Part shown: piece after piece, positions 1 to 9,738 of the stretch
Layout of the letters: each line of letters opens with the position of its first letter
How positions within the stretch are numbered: the stretch's first letter is position 1
Assembly (NCBI RefSeq): GCF_029338315.1
Contig: NZ_CP119794.1
Span: 124,001 to 188,000, forward strand
DNA from: Haloarcula regularis
Lineage (GTDB): Archaea; Halobacteriota; Halobacteria; Halobacteriales; Haloarculaceae
Direction: 5' to 3'
Length of the DNA: 64,000 nucleotides
Made by a program: the position numbers and the translations under genes
Notes under the pieces: generated by a model
Database searches by the model: none
Seen by the model: the letters and a program-made list of their open reading frames with translations, nothing else
What the model was told of the DNA's origin: nothing

Positions 1-27
1 CGACGGTATAAATGGTGCGCTGGGCTG

Positions 28-636
28 TCACTCCAGGGCCCGCATCGCGTAGTAGAACCGCTGGACGGCGGTAATGTGTCCCACGACGGCAAAGACGACG
101 AGCAACCACCCCACGAGCGTGACCCCGAGCAAGGACGGGTTGACGAACGCGGCCACGCCCGTCGTGAGGCCGACGAGCGCCAGCCGGTCGGCCCGACCCA
201 GCAGGCCGCCGTAGACCCGGTCGAGGCCGACGGCCTCGGCCTGGGTCCCCAGGTACGAGGTCATCAGGACGCCGGTGACGGCGGCGACGCCCAGCGCCCA
301 GCGGTCCAGGCCCGCCGCCAGCCCGACGATGATGACGAGGTCGGCGTAGCGGTCGAGGACGTGGTCCAGCAGGTCACCGCCGGCCGAGGCGACGTCCAGT
401 TCCCGTGCCAGCGCGCCGTCGACGATGTCGAGCCAGCCGTTGAAAAAGACCAGGAGCGCGCCGGCGAGGTACAGGAGCGGACTTCGCGCGGCGAACGCGA
501 AGACGACGCCGGCGGCGACGGCCAGCAGGAACGCGATGACGCTGACGCCGTTGGGCGAGAGGCCGACGGCCCGGGCGGCGCTGACGAAGGGCACGAGCGC
601 CCGGTCGGCCAGCGAGCGGTACTGGTCCAGCGTCAT
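28..636 (-). CDS. CDP-alcohol phosphatidyltransferase family membrane protein
   Basis: This 202-residue integral membrane enzyme should transfer a phospho-alcohol from a CDP-activated lipid or polyol in polar lipid synthesis. The family signature DG-x2-AR-x8-G-x3-D-x3-D is intact near residues 70-95 (DIVDGALAR, then GGDLLDHVLDRYAD). About six hydrophobic segments follow the usual fold. Its ATG overlaps the stop of the adenylate-kinase-like gene by four bases (ATGA), so it is the last gene of the hisC operon. The acceptor alcohol (inositol phosphate, serine or glycerol phosphate) cannot be read from the sequence. Confidence 0.88.
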   Translation of the reverse strand: MTLDQYRSLADRALVPFVSAARAVGLSPNGVSVIAFLLAVAAGVVFAFAARSPLLYLAGALLVFFNGWLDIVDGALARELDVASAGGDLLDHVLDRYADLVIIVGLAAGLDRWALGVAAVTGVLMTSYLGTQAEAVGLDRVYGGLLGRADRLALVGLTTGVAAFVNPSLLGVTLVGWLLVVFAVVGHITAVQRFYYAMRALE

Positions 637-1139
637 AGCCAGTCGATGAACGACACCTCACCCGCGCTCGGGGCGCGCTCGCCGGCGAGGACGGCCTCGA
701 TGGCGGCGGCCACCTCGTCGGGGTCCCGGTCGGTCGTGTCTATCTCGTAGACTGCCTCACGGCCGTGGCGCTCGACGGCCTCCGAGAGGACGACGTCGAG
801 CGCCTCCGCCTCGGCGTTCTCGTAGGCCTTGGCGTCCGAATCGCCCCGGTCGCGCAGTCGCTCGACGACGGCGTCGGGATGGGCGCGGAGCACCACCACC
901 CTGTCGGCGGGGAAGTGGTGGGCGAGGTGGGACTCGAAGACGATATCATCGCGCCCCTCCAGCCACGCCTCGACGGCGTCCACGTCGGCCACGAGGCTCC
1001 CTCGGTCCTCGTCGACCCCGGTCGAGAACCCCTCCGTTTTGATGACGTCGTTGAGGTGGACGACGTCGAGGTCGGTCTGCAACCGGTCGGTCGCCGTCGT
1101 CTTGCCGGTCCCCGGCGTCCCGGTGACGGCGACTCTCAC
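633..1139 (-). CDS. Adenylate kinase-like NTPase (AK6/Fap7 type)
   Basis: This is a 168-residue P-loop kinase. It starts with a Walker A (GTPGTGKTT, residues 7-15) at the very N-terminus, as in the archaeal and eukaryotic AK6/Fap7 family, which has adenylate kinase activity and a role in small-subunit ribosome maturation. I chose the GTG at 1139 because it gives VRVAVTGTPGTGKTT directly and overlaps the hisC stop as GTGA; longer readings add Arg-rich sequence that belongs to hisC in another frame. The short LID region and lack of a nucleoside-specific motif make AK6 more likely than Adk, but this is family inference. Confidence 0.82.
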   Translation of the reverse strand: MRVAVTGTPGTGKTTATDRLQTDLDVVHLNDVIKTEGFSTGVDEDRGSLVADVDAVEAWLEGRDDIVFESHLAHHFPADRVVVLRAHPDAVVERLRDRGDSDAKAYENAEAEALDVVLSEAVERHGREAVYEIDTTDRDPDEVAAAIEAVLAGERAPSAGEVSFIDWL

Positions 1140-2217
1140 GCCTCGACCACCTCGATGACGTCGTTGAGCACCGCGACGGCCCGCTTCGTGCCCTCCCTGG
1201 TCCCGCAGGTGATACGGATGCACTCGGGCAGCCCGAAGGAAGAACAGTCACGGATTATGATCCCCTCGGCCTGGGCGGCCTCGGCGACGGCCGACGCGTC
1301 GCCGACCTCCGCGAGCACGAAGTTCCCCCCGCTTTCCAGGTGTCGGCGGCCAGCTCCTCGCGGATGTACTCGCGGGCCCAGGCGGCCGTCTCGACGGACT
1401 TCTGGACGTGGTCGTCGTCGTCCAGTGCCGCCAGCCCGGCCCGACAGGCGAGCTCGCTGGCCGCGAATGGCGTGTTGATGCGCGCGTAGGCGTTGGCCCA
1501 CGCCTCGGGCACCAGGGCGTAGCCGAGGCGGACCCCGGCGAGGCCGTAGGCCTTCGAGAAGGTCCGCAGGATGGCGACGTCGTCACGGTCGTCCAGCAGC
1601 GGGCGCACGCTCTCGGACTCGCTGAACTCGCCGTAGGCCTCGTCGACGACGACGAGCGTGTCGTCGTGCGTTCCGGCGGCGATGGCCTCGACGGAGGCCC
1701 GCGAGAACTCCGCCCCGGTGGGGTTGTGGGGGCTCGTCAGGTAGACGATGCGCTCGCCGTCGTAGTCTCTCAGGACGGTGTCGGCCGTCTGGGCGAAGTC
1801 GAACTCCTTCGCGAGGGTGTACTCCTCGACGCCGCCGTGGTGGTAGCGGGCGCTCATCGGGTAGTAGGCGAATCCCGGGTCGGGGACGAGCACGTCGTCG
1901 CCCGGTTCGAGCATCGCCCGGGCGAGGTAGTCCAGCGCGCCGTCGCCGCCGTTGGCCAGCCACACCTGCTCGGGGGTACAGTCCCACTCTCCCGCGATGG
2001 CGGCCACCAGGTCGGTGTGTGAGGCCTTCGGGTACGAGTGCATCCGCTCGGCGGACGCCCGGATGGCCTCGACGGCCCGCGGGCTGGGGCCGAACATGTT
2101 CTCGTTCGACGCCAGCTTCACCATGTCATCGGGGTCGAGACCGAGCTCCCGGGCGACTTCCTCGATACCGCGACCCGCCCGATAGACCGTATGCGACGAG
2201 AGGTCCCGTGGTTCCAT
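1136..2217 (-). CDS. hisC: Histidinol-phosphate aminotransferase (frameshifted)
   Basis: This PLP-dependent class I/II aminotransferase makes histidinol phosphate from imidazole-acetol phosphate. The N-terminal part shows KLASNENMFGPSP, the central SPHNPTGAEFS and VVDEAYGEFSE motifs, and the PLP-lysine motif RTFSKAYGLAGVRLGY. The frame breaks at a run of six C on the plus strand (1325-1330). A seventh C would restore KAGGNFVLAEVG and carry the frame to the final VLNDVIEVVEA. Nothing else is damaged, so I treat it as one gene of about 360 residues. Start: ATG at 2217 (MEPRDLSSHTVYRAG), about 28 bases downstream of a TATA-like box, so probably leaderless. Confidence 0.85.
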
Positions 2218-2240
2218 GGCTGACTCAAACGGGTGGGGCG

Positions 2241-2250
2241 GCATAAACGT
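2241..2250 (-). promoter_or_regulatory. TATA-like box of the hisC operon
   Basis: Read on the minus strand this is acgtttatgc, centred about 28 bases before the hisC ATG. That spacing predicts a transcript starting at or next to the start codon, the common leaderless arrangement in haloarchaea. Confidence 0.5.
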
Positions 2251-2338
2251 GGCCACATGTCCGCTGAGCCGTCTCGGCGGCCGGTCGCCGGCAGGTCGAT
2301 TCCCCGAGGTTCAAGAGGGGGCCGTCCTACCACCGGGT

Positions 2339-2794
2339 ATGAGCGTCGTCGACGCTGGCGTGTTCGGTGTGCACCTGCTGTTCGCCGGACTCTGGTCGGG
2401 AAGCGTGTTGTTCACTACCTACGCCGTGTTACCCCTGGCGATGGCGGGGGACGCACGCCCTGGGCCGCTCGCGGCGATGACCGGGAAACTCCGGACCGTC
2501 TCGCGGGCCAGCGCGCTCCTGCTGTTGCTCACGGGCGGGCACCTCGCCGCGACCCGCTACACCGCCGAGTCGCTGACGGGGTCGCCCCGTGGCCACCTCG
2601 TCCTGGCGATGGTCGCGCTGTGGTTCCTGCTGGCCGGCCTCGTCGAAGTCGCCGGGTCGAAACTCGAGGACGGGTTCGACGCACAGAAGGTCCGCGAACC
2701 GGCCCGCGAGGCCCGCCCCTTCCTGCTCGGGGCGTCGCTGGTCGCCGTGCTCCTGTTGCTCGACGCCGGCGCGATCCTCGGCCTCTTTGGCTGA
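2339..2794 (+). CDS. Small four-helix membrane protein, CopD-like
   Basis: This 151-residue protein has four hydrophobic segments (about residues 5-28, 50-70, 83-105 and 128-149). It resembles the small CopD / DUF4149-like transporters in layout: [15 protein letters not shown] at the first helix, GGHLAA at the end of the second. No substrate can be deduced. I start at ATG 2339 because upstream in-frame residues are Gly/Pro/Arg-rich and overlap the hisC promoter. It is divergent from hisC, so the two share a compact intergenic region. Confidence 0.6.
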   Translation: MSVVDAGVFGVHLLFAGLWSGSVLFTTYAVLPLAMAGDARPGPLAAMTGKLRTVSRASALLLLLTGGHLAATRYTAESLTGSPRGHLVLAMVALWFLLAGLVEVAGSKLEDGFDAQKVREPAREARPFLLGASLVAVLLLLDAGAILGLFG

Positions 2795-2969
2795 CCAGAA
2801 GGCGCTGCTCTCCGACGCCCGTCGGGACACCTACGGTTTCAATAACGATTTCATCTTCGCGAACGGCCGCTCGAACGTCCGCCGTCATCTGGCCGCCCAT
2901 CCGGACCCGATTATAGCTCCTGATAGTCGGAGGGGAACAGTTTTTCCGAGGTACTCGAGTGACCAAACT

Positions 2970-4919
2970 ATGTCACAATCGGCTGCGACCGGCACGACCC
3001 GTTCGGGCGGGACCGGGTTGGGACACTCCGTTCGCGAGTTCCTGCAGTACATCCCCGCCGGTGACACGATCCCCGACGAGACCTGGCGGAGTCGCCACCG
3101 AAAGATCCTCTGGCTCATCGTGGCGCACGTCCCCTTCCTCGTCCTCATCGGCCTGTTCGAGGGGACGGAGTCGCTGGTGACCGGCGCGACCCTGCCTGCG
3201 TTCGAACCGTCTCACGTATTCCTCGAGGCTGGTGTGTTGCTCGTGTTCGCGGCCCTCGGGTACACGTCCCGCCTGCCGCGGCGGGCACGGACCGCTATCG
3301 CCTCGATGGGGCTGCTGACGGCATCGGCGGTCCTCGTCCACTTCTCCGGCGGGTTCATCGAGGCCCACTTCCACTTCTTCGTCGTGATGGCCGTGGTCGC
3401 CATCTACGAGGACTGGCTGCCCTTCCTGGTCGGGATTCTCTTCGTCACCGTCGAGCACAGCGTCTTCGGGCTCTACAACCCCAGCGAGATGTACAATCAC
3501 ACGGCAGCGGTCGAGAACCCGCTCGCCTGGGCCGTCGTCCACGCAATCTTCATCCTCGGTCTCGCCGGTGCGCTGATGGCCCACTGGTACTCGACGGAGG
3601 TGTCCCGCGAGGAGGTCCACGAGCAACTCGCGGCAGTGGAGGCAAAGACCGAGCAGATCGACGACCTCGAGGCCAGGCGCGAGGAGATAGAGGCCGAGAT
3701 GGCCGAGGCAGAGCGGCTGAAAGCCGAAGCCGAGGCGCGCCAGGAGGAGGTCGAGGCGCTGGTCACCCACCTCGAGGCCAAGGCCGACGCCTACAGCGAG
3801 GGGATGTCCCGGGCCGCCGAAGGCGACCTCACCGTGCGCCTCGACCCGGACAGCGAGAGCGACGCCATGACACAGATCGGCGAGTCGTTCAACCGGATGC
3901 TCGACGAGACGGCCGAGGCGATGTGGGAGATACAGTCGTTTGCCGACACCGTCGCCACCGCCAGCGAGGAGGCCTCGAGCGGCACGGCAGAGGCCCGCGA
4001 CGCGAGCAGCGAGGTCAGCGAGTCCATCCAGACCATCGCCAGCGGGGCCGACGAACAGCGCGAGATGCTCGAACAGGTCGCAGATGAGATGACCGACCTC
4101 TCGGCTACTGTCGAGGAGGCGGCCGCCTCCGCTTCGGAGATCGCAGAGCGGTCTCGCGAGATGACCGACGTCGCCGACGAGGGCCAGTCGACGGCCGAGG
4201 ACGCAATCGCCGACGCCCGCGAGGTCCAGTCGGCCATCGACGAGACGGTCGCGAACGTCGAGTCGCTGGACGACCAGATGGCCGAGATCGGCGAGATTAT
4301 CGAGCTCATCGGCGACATCGCCGAGCAGACCAACATGCTCGCGCTGAACGCGAACATCGAGGCTGCGCGAGCCGGCGACGGCGGCGGTGGCGACGGGTTC
4401 GCCGTGGTCGCCAACGAGGTCAAGCAGCTGGCCGAGGAGACCCAGCAGTCGGCGACCGAGATCGAACAGCTCATCCAGGAGACCCAGTCACAGACCGCGG
4501 CGACCGTCGAGGAGGCGCGGGCCGCGGAGTCGTACATGGCCGAGAGCGTCGACGCCGTCGAGGACGTGGTGGCAGCGTTCGACACGGTCGCCGACAACGC
4601 CCGGGCGACCGACAGCGGCATTCAGGAGGTGCGCGACACCACCGACGACCAGGCCGCGAGCACGGAAGAGGTGGTCGCGATGGTCGAGGAGGTCGCGGAC
4701 ATCAGCCGGTCGACCGCCGGCGAGACCCAGCAGGCCTCGGCCGCTGCCGAGGAACAGACCGCCTCCATCTCGCAGGTCACCAGCAACGTCGAGTCGCTGC
4801 GCGACCGGGCGACGCGCCTGCAAGAGCTCATCGAGACGTTCGACGTCGGCGAGTCGGCGGCCGCCGGGACGTCCGGGGGACGCGGCGCCCACCTCGCCGA
4901 CGGCGGCACCGAGTTCTAG
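2970..4919 (+). CDS. Methyl-accepting chemotaxis transducer with multi-TM sensor
   Basis: This is a 649-residue Htr-type transducer. Residues 35-215 hold about six membrane helices with a His-rich stretch ([10 protein letters not shown], then [11 protein letters not shown]) found in some archaeal and bacterial sensors. A charged coiled coil (220-275) and a HAMP-like segment (EGDLTVRLD) follow, then the signalling domain with its hairpin tip near 450-475 ([33 protein letters not shown]). Glu/Gln-rich heptads on both arms are candidate methylation sites. There is no large extracellular domain, so the signal is probably sensed in the membrane. The tip loop reads GDGGGGDG, about two residues longer than usual. 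Start: ATG 2970, after the AT-rich run gattatagc upstream. Confidence 0.92.
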   Translation: MSQSAATGTTRSGGTGLGHSVREFLQYIPAGDTIPDETWRSRHRKILWLIVAHVPFLVLIGLFEGTESLVTGATLPAFEPSHVFLEAGVLLVFAALGYTSRLPRRARTAIASMGLLTASAVLVHFSGGFIEAHFHFFVVMAVVAIYEDWLPFLVGILFVTVEHSVFGLYNPSEMYNHTAAVENPLAWAVVHAIFILGLAGALMAHWYSTEVSREEVHEQLAAVEAKTEQIDDLEARREEIEAEMAEAERLKAEAEARQEEVEALVTHLEAKADAYSEGMSRAAEGDLTVRLDPDSESDAMTQIGESFNRMLDETAEAMWEIQSFADTVATASEEASSGTAEARDASSEVSESIQTIASGADEQREMLEQVADEMTDLSATVEEAAASASEIAERSREMTDVADEGQSTAEDAIADAREVQSAIDETVANVESLDDQMAEIGEIIELIGDIAEQTNMLALNANIEAARAGDGGGGDGFAVVANEVKQLAEETQQSATEIEQLIQETQSQTAATVEEARAAESYMAESVDAVEDVVAAFDTVADNARATDSGIQEVRDTTDDQAASTEEVVAMVEEVADISRSTAGETQQASAAAEEQTASISQVTSNVESLRDRATRLQELIETFDVGESAAAGTSGGRGAHLADGGTEF

Positions 4920-4924
4920 CCCGC

Positions 4925-6555
4925 CTACAACCGTTCTGCGACGTGGTCGGCGGCTTTCAGTGCGAGCGCGGCGATGGTGAGCGTCGGGTTCATCGACCCG
5001 CTGGTGACGAACACCGACGAGGAGGCGACGGTGAGGTTCGCCAGGTCGTGGGTCCGCAACTGCGGGTTCACGACGCTCGTCTCGGGGTCGGTCCCCATCC
5101 GGGTCGTCCCCATGTGGTGGTACGCCGGGCCGGTGTTCTCGGGACCGACCGTCCAGGAGACGTCCACGCCCAGCTCGTCGAGCACCGCGTGCTGGATGTC
5201 GGTGGCCCGGTCGACCGAGCGCGCCAACCGGTCGCCGAACGACCACTGGATGTCGGGGACGGGGTTGCCGTGGTCGTCGGTGGTCGTGGTGTCGAGCGTG
5301 ACCCGGTTCTCGCGGCGTGGCGGCTGGCCGACCAGGCCGCCCATCGCGATGCTGGTGCCGTAGTCCCCTCTGAGGTCCGCCAGCAGCGAGTCGCCCAGTC
5401 GTCGGCGTCGAGTGCCAGTTCGACCGGCGAGGGACCGGCGTAGTTCAGGAACTCCAGTTTGATGGGCGAGAGTCGCTCGCCGGCCGACGGGACGACGGTC
5501 TCGCCCGTCTCGATGCGTTCGACAGCCTGCCCGGGGTCGTCGTAGAACTGGTGGCACTCGCTGGTGATGAACCCGACGTGGTTCTGTCTGGTCTCCCGGT
5601 CGAGGGTCCCGCCGGCACCCGCAAAGAGGTGGTCCATGAAGTACCGGCCGACCAGGCCCGAGGCGTTCGCGAGGCCGTCGGGGTGGGCCGCCGAGCGGGA
5701 CAGCAGGAGGAGGCGCGGAATCTCGACGCCCCCGGCCGCGAGGACGAACTCCCGGGCCGCCTGTCGGTGCTCGGTCCCGTCGGGGGTGGCGTACACTGCC
5801 GCCGAGACGCGCCCGTCGCCGTCCGTCTCGAGACGCTGGACGGGGACGCGGTCGACGACCCGGGCGCCCGCCGCCTCCGCGTCCTGAATGTGGACGCTGG
5901 CGTCGTACTTCGCGCCGGAGGGACAGACCGGCTGACAGGTGCCGTAGCCGACACAGGCGCTGCGGCCGTCGTAGCCCTCGGAGTTGCGGGCGTTCGGCAC
6001 CGAGTGGGTCGTGATGCCGAGTGCCTCGCAGGCCTCGGCGAACAGCGAGTCGCTGTGGGACGGCGGGAACCCCGGGAGCGGGAACGGGTCCTCGCGGGCC
6101 GGCGCGAAGGGGTTGTCGGCGTCGCCCGCCACGCCAAGTGCCCGTTCGGCATCGGCGTAGTACGGCCGCAGGTCGTCGTACCCGATGGGCCAGGCAGGGT
6201 CGTCGTTCCCGTGGCCGCCGTCGAAGTCCGTCGGGTGCAGTCGCATCACCATCCCCTGCCAGTGCAGCGTCGATCCGCCGACGCCCTTCACGCGGGCGAC
6301 GTTCAGCGGGTAGTACTGCTCGCCGGTGGCGCTGAACGCGTCGCGCTCGCCGCCCATCTCCCAGACCGACCCGTGGTGCCCGGGGCGAATCGCCTCCTCC
6401 ATGCGGCGCTGGCGACTCTCGAAGTCGAACCGCGGGCCCGCCTCGAGGACCACGACGTCGTGGCCGTCGCTGGCGAGCGAGCTCGCAGCGAGTGCCCCGG
6501 CCGGTCCGGCACCCACGACACAGACGTCGACGCGTTCGGACGGTTCCCGCCCCAT
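4925..6555 (-). CDS. GMC-type FAD oxidoreductase (frameshifted)
   Basis: This glucose-methanol-choline family flavoprotein, about 542 residues, resembles the large subunit of gluconate or sorbitol dehydrogenases. It has an N-terminal FAD Rossmann motif (VVGAGPAGALAASSLA), the GVGGSTLHWQG region, a four-cysteine cluster (SACVGYGTCQPVCPSG), and the C-terminal GMC domain (PAYHHMGTTRMG; SGSMNPTLTIAALAL). The frame is lost at three C at 5394-5396; a fourth restores DDWGDSLLADL. It lies between the transducer and an FAA hydrolase gene, and a probable iron-regulator box overlaps its promoter. The substrate is unknown. Confidence 0.87.
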
Positions 6556-6566
6556 CTGGGAACGTC

Positions 6567-6580
6567 TTAGGTGAGCCTAA
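6567..6580. promoter_or_regulatory. Probable DtxR/Idr-type iron box
   Basis: TTAGGTGAGCCTAA is an inverted repeat (TTAGG / CCTAA, 4-base spacer) resembling DtxR-family metal-regulator operators. It sits 12-25 bases upstream of the GMC oxidoreductase ATG. The TATA-like aagttta on the minus strand is adjacent, so a bound repressor would cover the transcription start. The assignment rests on motif similarity. Confidence 0.55.
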
Positions 6581-6616
6581 ACTTATCCGTTGTCATCTCC
6601 GCGGCCGCCAGCCCGG

Positions 6617-7390
6617 TCAGGGAATCTTGACCGAGTGTTTGAGCGTGCCGATACCCTCTATCTCGACTTCCACCTCGTCGCCGGACGACAGCGGGCCGAC
6701 GCCGGCGGGCGTCCCGGTCGAGATGACGTCACCCGGTTCCAGCGTCATGTAGTCGGTTATCTCCGCGATGAGCTCGGGGATAGAGAAGATGAGGTTGTCA
6801 CGGGACGAGGACTGCTTGGTCTCGCCGTTGACGCGCAGTTCGATGCTCGCGTCCTCGGGCACGTGTTCCGGCGTGGCCACCACCGGGCCGATGGGCGCGG
6901 AGTTGTCGAAGGCCTTCCCGCGCACCCAGTTCTGTTCGACGTCCTGGTCGTCGCGGTTCGAGATGTCGTTGACGCAGGTGAACCCGGCGACGACGTCCAT
7001 CGCGCCCGACTCGCTGACGTTCTTGCACTGCTCGCCGATGACGACGCCCAGTTCCGCCTCGTAGTCGATGCGCTCTTTCCCGGACAGCAGCGTCAGATTG
7101 CTGCCGTGGGAGGCGACGGAGTTGGGGGCCTTGAGGAACAGCATCGGCCGGTCCGGAATCTCGCTGTCGGTCTCCTCCGCGTGGTCGACGTAGTTCAGGC
7201 CGATACAGACGATCTTGGTCGGCTCGCACGGCGGCAGGATGTCGACCTCGTCGGGCGAGTACATCTCGTCGCCGAACGCGATGCGACCGTACGGGCCGGC
7301 GGCGGCGGTGACCTTGGGTTCGCCGTCCTCGACGGTCCAGTGGCCGCCGCGGACGTTCCCCGCGGAATCACGGAATCGGACGCGCTTCAT
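6617..7390 (-). CDS. Fumarylacetoacetate hydrolase family protein
   Basis: This 257-residue protein has a short N-terminal domain and a C-terminal FAA hydrolase fold. Seen motifs are KIVCIGLNYVDHAEE, the metal-binding DYEAELGVVIGE, and the C-terminal TGTPAGVGPLSSGDEVEVEIEG. The family cleaves or decarboxylates beta-keto acids in aromatic and sugar-acid breakdown. It lies behind the GMC oxidoreductase on the same strand but has its own 60-base gap. The substrate (acylpyruvate, 2-oxo sugar acid) is not determined. Confidence 0.88.
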   Translation of the reverse strand: MKRVRFRDSAGNVRGGHWTVEDGEPKVTAAAGPYGRIAFGDEMYSPDEVDILPPCEPTKIVCIGLNYVDHAEETDSEIPDRPMLFLKAPNSVASHGSNLTLLSGKERIDYEAELGVVIGEQCKNVSESGAMDVVAGFTCVNDISNRDDQDVEQNWVRGKAFDNSAPIGPVVATPEHVPEDASIELRVNGETKQSSSRDNLIFSIPELIAEITDYMTLEPGDVISTGTPAGVGPLSSGDEVEVEIEGIGTLKHSVKIP

Positions 7391-7545
7391 GGCTTTGCGG
7401 ACTCGCGCGCGAGGGATAAGCGTTTAGGAGGCGTCCCTTCCAGCAGCCTGTTCGACGACTGTCTACCGCGTCTACGTCTCCTGGGGTATCACCACGTGGC
7501 TGGGTGACCGAACCGCTTTTGAGACGTGACGGGCTACGGCCGCCA

Positions 7546-8274
7546 ATGAACGTCTTAGTCGTCGGTGCTGGCGCGATGGGGCGCTGGTTCGCCCGGACCG
7601 TCCGGGACGCGGCGTCAGTCGCCTTCACCGACACCGACCCGGTCGTCGCCCGCGCCGCCGCCGAGGCCGTCGACGGGCGCGCGGTGCCGACCGACACGGA
7701 CGAGCGCTTCGAGGTGGTCTGTGTCGCCGTCCCGATGCCCGCCGCACGGGTCGCCATCGAGCAGTACGCCCCGCTCGCGTCCGACGCCGTCGTCGACGTG
7801 ACCGGGAGCATGGCGGACCCGGTCGACGCGATGCGGGAGGCCGCACCCGACGCCGCCCGGATGAGCCTCCACCCGCTGTTCGCGCCGGAGAACGCCCCCG
7901 GGAACGTCGCCGTCGTCACGGACGGCGGCGGCGAGGCGACCGAGGCGCTGCTCGACGTGCTCAGGGCGGCCGGCAACCACTGCTTCGAGACGACGCCGGC
8001 CGAACACGACGAGGCCATGGAGACGGTCCAGGCCGGGGCCCACGCGGCCATCCTCGCCTTTGCCCTGGCCGCCGACAGGGTGCCCGACGAGTTCCAGACG
8101 CCGGTCTCGACGGGCCTGTTCGACCTGGTCGAGCAGGTCACCGGCGGCGACCCGCACGTCTACGCCGACATCCAGCGGACCTTCGACGGGGCCGAACCCG
8201 TCGCCGAGGCCGCCCGGCGCATCGCGGACGCGGACTACGACGACTTCCAGCAGCTGTACGACGACCTCTCATGA
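7546..8274 (+). CDS. Prephenate/arogenate dehydrogenase-like protein
   Basis: This 242-residue NAD(P)-dependent enzyme has an N-terminal Rossmann motif (MNVLVVGAGAMGRWFA), a conserved SMADPVDAMRE turn and an HPLFAPE motif like the prephenate dehydrogenase active site. Archaeal TyrA proteins without a fused chorismate mutase are about this size. ATG 7546 is chosen because it begins exactly at the Rossmann strand. The stop overlaps the next ATG (ATGA), so it is translationally coupled to the Rsm22-like gene. Tyrosine biosynthesis is likely but not certain. Confidence 0.78.
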   Translation: MNVLVVGAGAMGRWFARTVRDAASVAFTDTDPVVARAAAEAVDGRAVPTDTDERFEVVCVAVPMPAARVAIEQYAPLASDAVVDVTGSMADPVDAMREAAPDAARMSLHPLFAPENAPGNVAVVTDGGGEATEALLDVLRAAGNHCFETTPAEHDEAMETVQAGAHAAILAFALAADRVPDEFQTPVSTGLFDLVEQVTGGDPHVYADIQRTFDGAEPVAEAARRIADADYDDFQQLYDDLS

Positions 8275-9674
8275 ACCAGGCGACGCGCGACCAGATACGG
8301 GACAACGCACGGTACCTGCGGAGCGTCCGCCCCGTCGACCCCGAGGAGATATTCGAGTACGTGGAGGGGCAGCCCCACCCCGCCGTCGTCCGGCAGGTGC
8401 TGCGCGAGGAGGCCGTCGACCTCGGACTGCTCGAACAGGACGACGGGACGTTCGTCCCGGCGCCGGAGGGGCCCATGGAGGTGTCATTCCACGGCGTCGA
8501 CCGGTTCCCGGCCGCCTACGAGTCGCTCGTCGACGACCTGCTGACCGACGCGTACGGCCCCGACTGGGAGCTGGGCGACAGCGGTTCCCGACTCCGCGAG
8601 CGGATTCGAGACATAAAGGAGGCGTATCTCCACGGCGCCGACGTCGAGTACGACGCGCTCACCGCCCACGGGTACGCCGTCTACCACCTCCCGGACTACT
8701 ACGCGGCGACCCAGTATCTCCTCGCGGACCTCGCGGCCGACGGCCTGCTTCCCTCGCAACTGCGGGTACTGGACGTGGGCGCCGGCGTCGGCGGCCCGGC
8801 CCTCGCGCTCGTCGACCTGCTCCCCGACGACGCCCTGCTGGAGTACCACGCCGTCGAACCCAGCGCCGCCGCGGACGTCCTCGAGACGCTCCTCGAGTCG
8901 ACCGACACGAACGTCCAGTGGACAGTCCACCGCGACCGCGCCGAGACGTTCGCCCCCGACGGCGAGTACAACCTCGTCGTCTTCGGGAACGTCCTCAGCG
9001 AGCTCGCAGACCCCGTCACGGTGGTCGAGCGCTACCTCTCGGCGCTCGCGGCCGACGGGACGATGCTGGCGATGGCGCCGGCCGACCGGAACACGGCGAC
9101 ACAGCTCCGCGAGGTCGAACGCGCCGTCGCCGACGACGGCCCGGCGACGGTGTACGCACCGACGGTCCGCCTCTGGCCGCACCTGGCGCCCGCGAGCGAC
9201 TCGTGGTCGTTCGACCGCAAGCCCGACCTCCAGGTGCCCGAGATACAGCGGCGTCTCGACGACGCCGGCGGCGGGACCGGCGAGTTCGTCAACGTCGACG
9301 TCCAGTACGCCTTCAGCGTCCTGCGGACCGACGGCCGGACCCGCATCGAGCTGACGCCGGACCGTGGCACCCACGCGCCGATGGCCGACGCCGAGCAGTA
9401 CGTCACCGGCCGGGTGAACCTGCTGGCGGTCAAGCTCAGCCACGACCTCTCGGACAGCGAGGACGCCAACCCGCTGTATCTGCTCGGCGACGGCAGCCAG
9501 TCGGTCGACCACTTCGCCGTCCGCACCGACCCCTCGCTGCTCAACGAGGACCTCCGGACGGCCGACTACGGCGACCTACTCTCAATCCGGAACGCGCTCG
9601 TCCTGTGGAACGACGACGAGGCGGCGTACAACGTCGTCGTCGACGGCGAGACGACCGTCGACCGGGCGCGGTGA
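8271..9674 (+). CDS. Rsm22-like small-subunit ribosome-associated methyltransferase
   Basis: This 467-residue protein has an N-terminal helical part (1-130) and a SAM-binding methyltransferase core. Motif I is LRVLDVGAGVGGPALAL at about residues 163-179, and the later strand LVVFGNVLSEL matches the Rsm22 pattern. The C-terminal 120 residues form the mixed domain that follows the core in this family. Mitochondrial relatives act in small-subunit rRNA maturation. It is coupled by ATGA to the TyrA-like gene. Assignment is by pattern, without a search. Confidence 0.68.
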   Translation: MNQATRDQIRDNARYLRSVRPVDPEEIFEYVEGQPHPAVVRQVLREEAVDLGLLEQDDGTFVPAPEGPMEVSFHGVDRFPAAYESLVDDLLTDAYGPDWELGDSGSRLRERIRDIKEAYLHGADVEYDALTAHGYAVYHLPDYYAATQYLLADLAADGLLPSQLRVLDVGAGVGGPALALVDLLPDDALLEYHAVEPSAAADVLETLLESTDTNVQWTVHRDRAETFAPDGEYNLVVFGNVLSELADPVTVVERYLSALAADGTMLAMAPADRNTATQLREVERAVADDGPATVYAPTVRLWPHLAPASDSWSFDRKPDLQVPEIQRRLDDAGGGTGEFVNVDVQYAFSVLRTDGRTRIELTPDRGTHAPMADAEQYVTGRVNLLAVKLSHDLSDSEDANPLYLLGDGSQSVDHFAVRTDPSLLNEDLRTADYGDLLSIRNALVLWNDDEAAYNVVVDGETTVDRAR

Positions 9675-9738
9675 GTCCCCCGGCCACCGAACCGCGAGGA
9701 GGCGGTGGGCTTTTCTCGGCCACGACCCGACGGGGGGT

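Noticed and set aside
1..27. TATA-like tataaat at the left edge
   Set aside because: It follows a gene end and may serve a gene outside the window; nothing inside the window can be tied to it.
5551..6570. Plus-strand frame opposite the GMC oxidoreductase
   Set aside because: Mirror frame; the FAD and GMC motifs are on the other strand.
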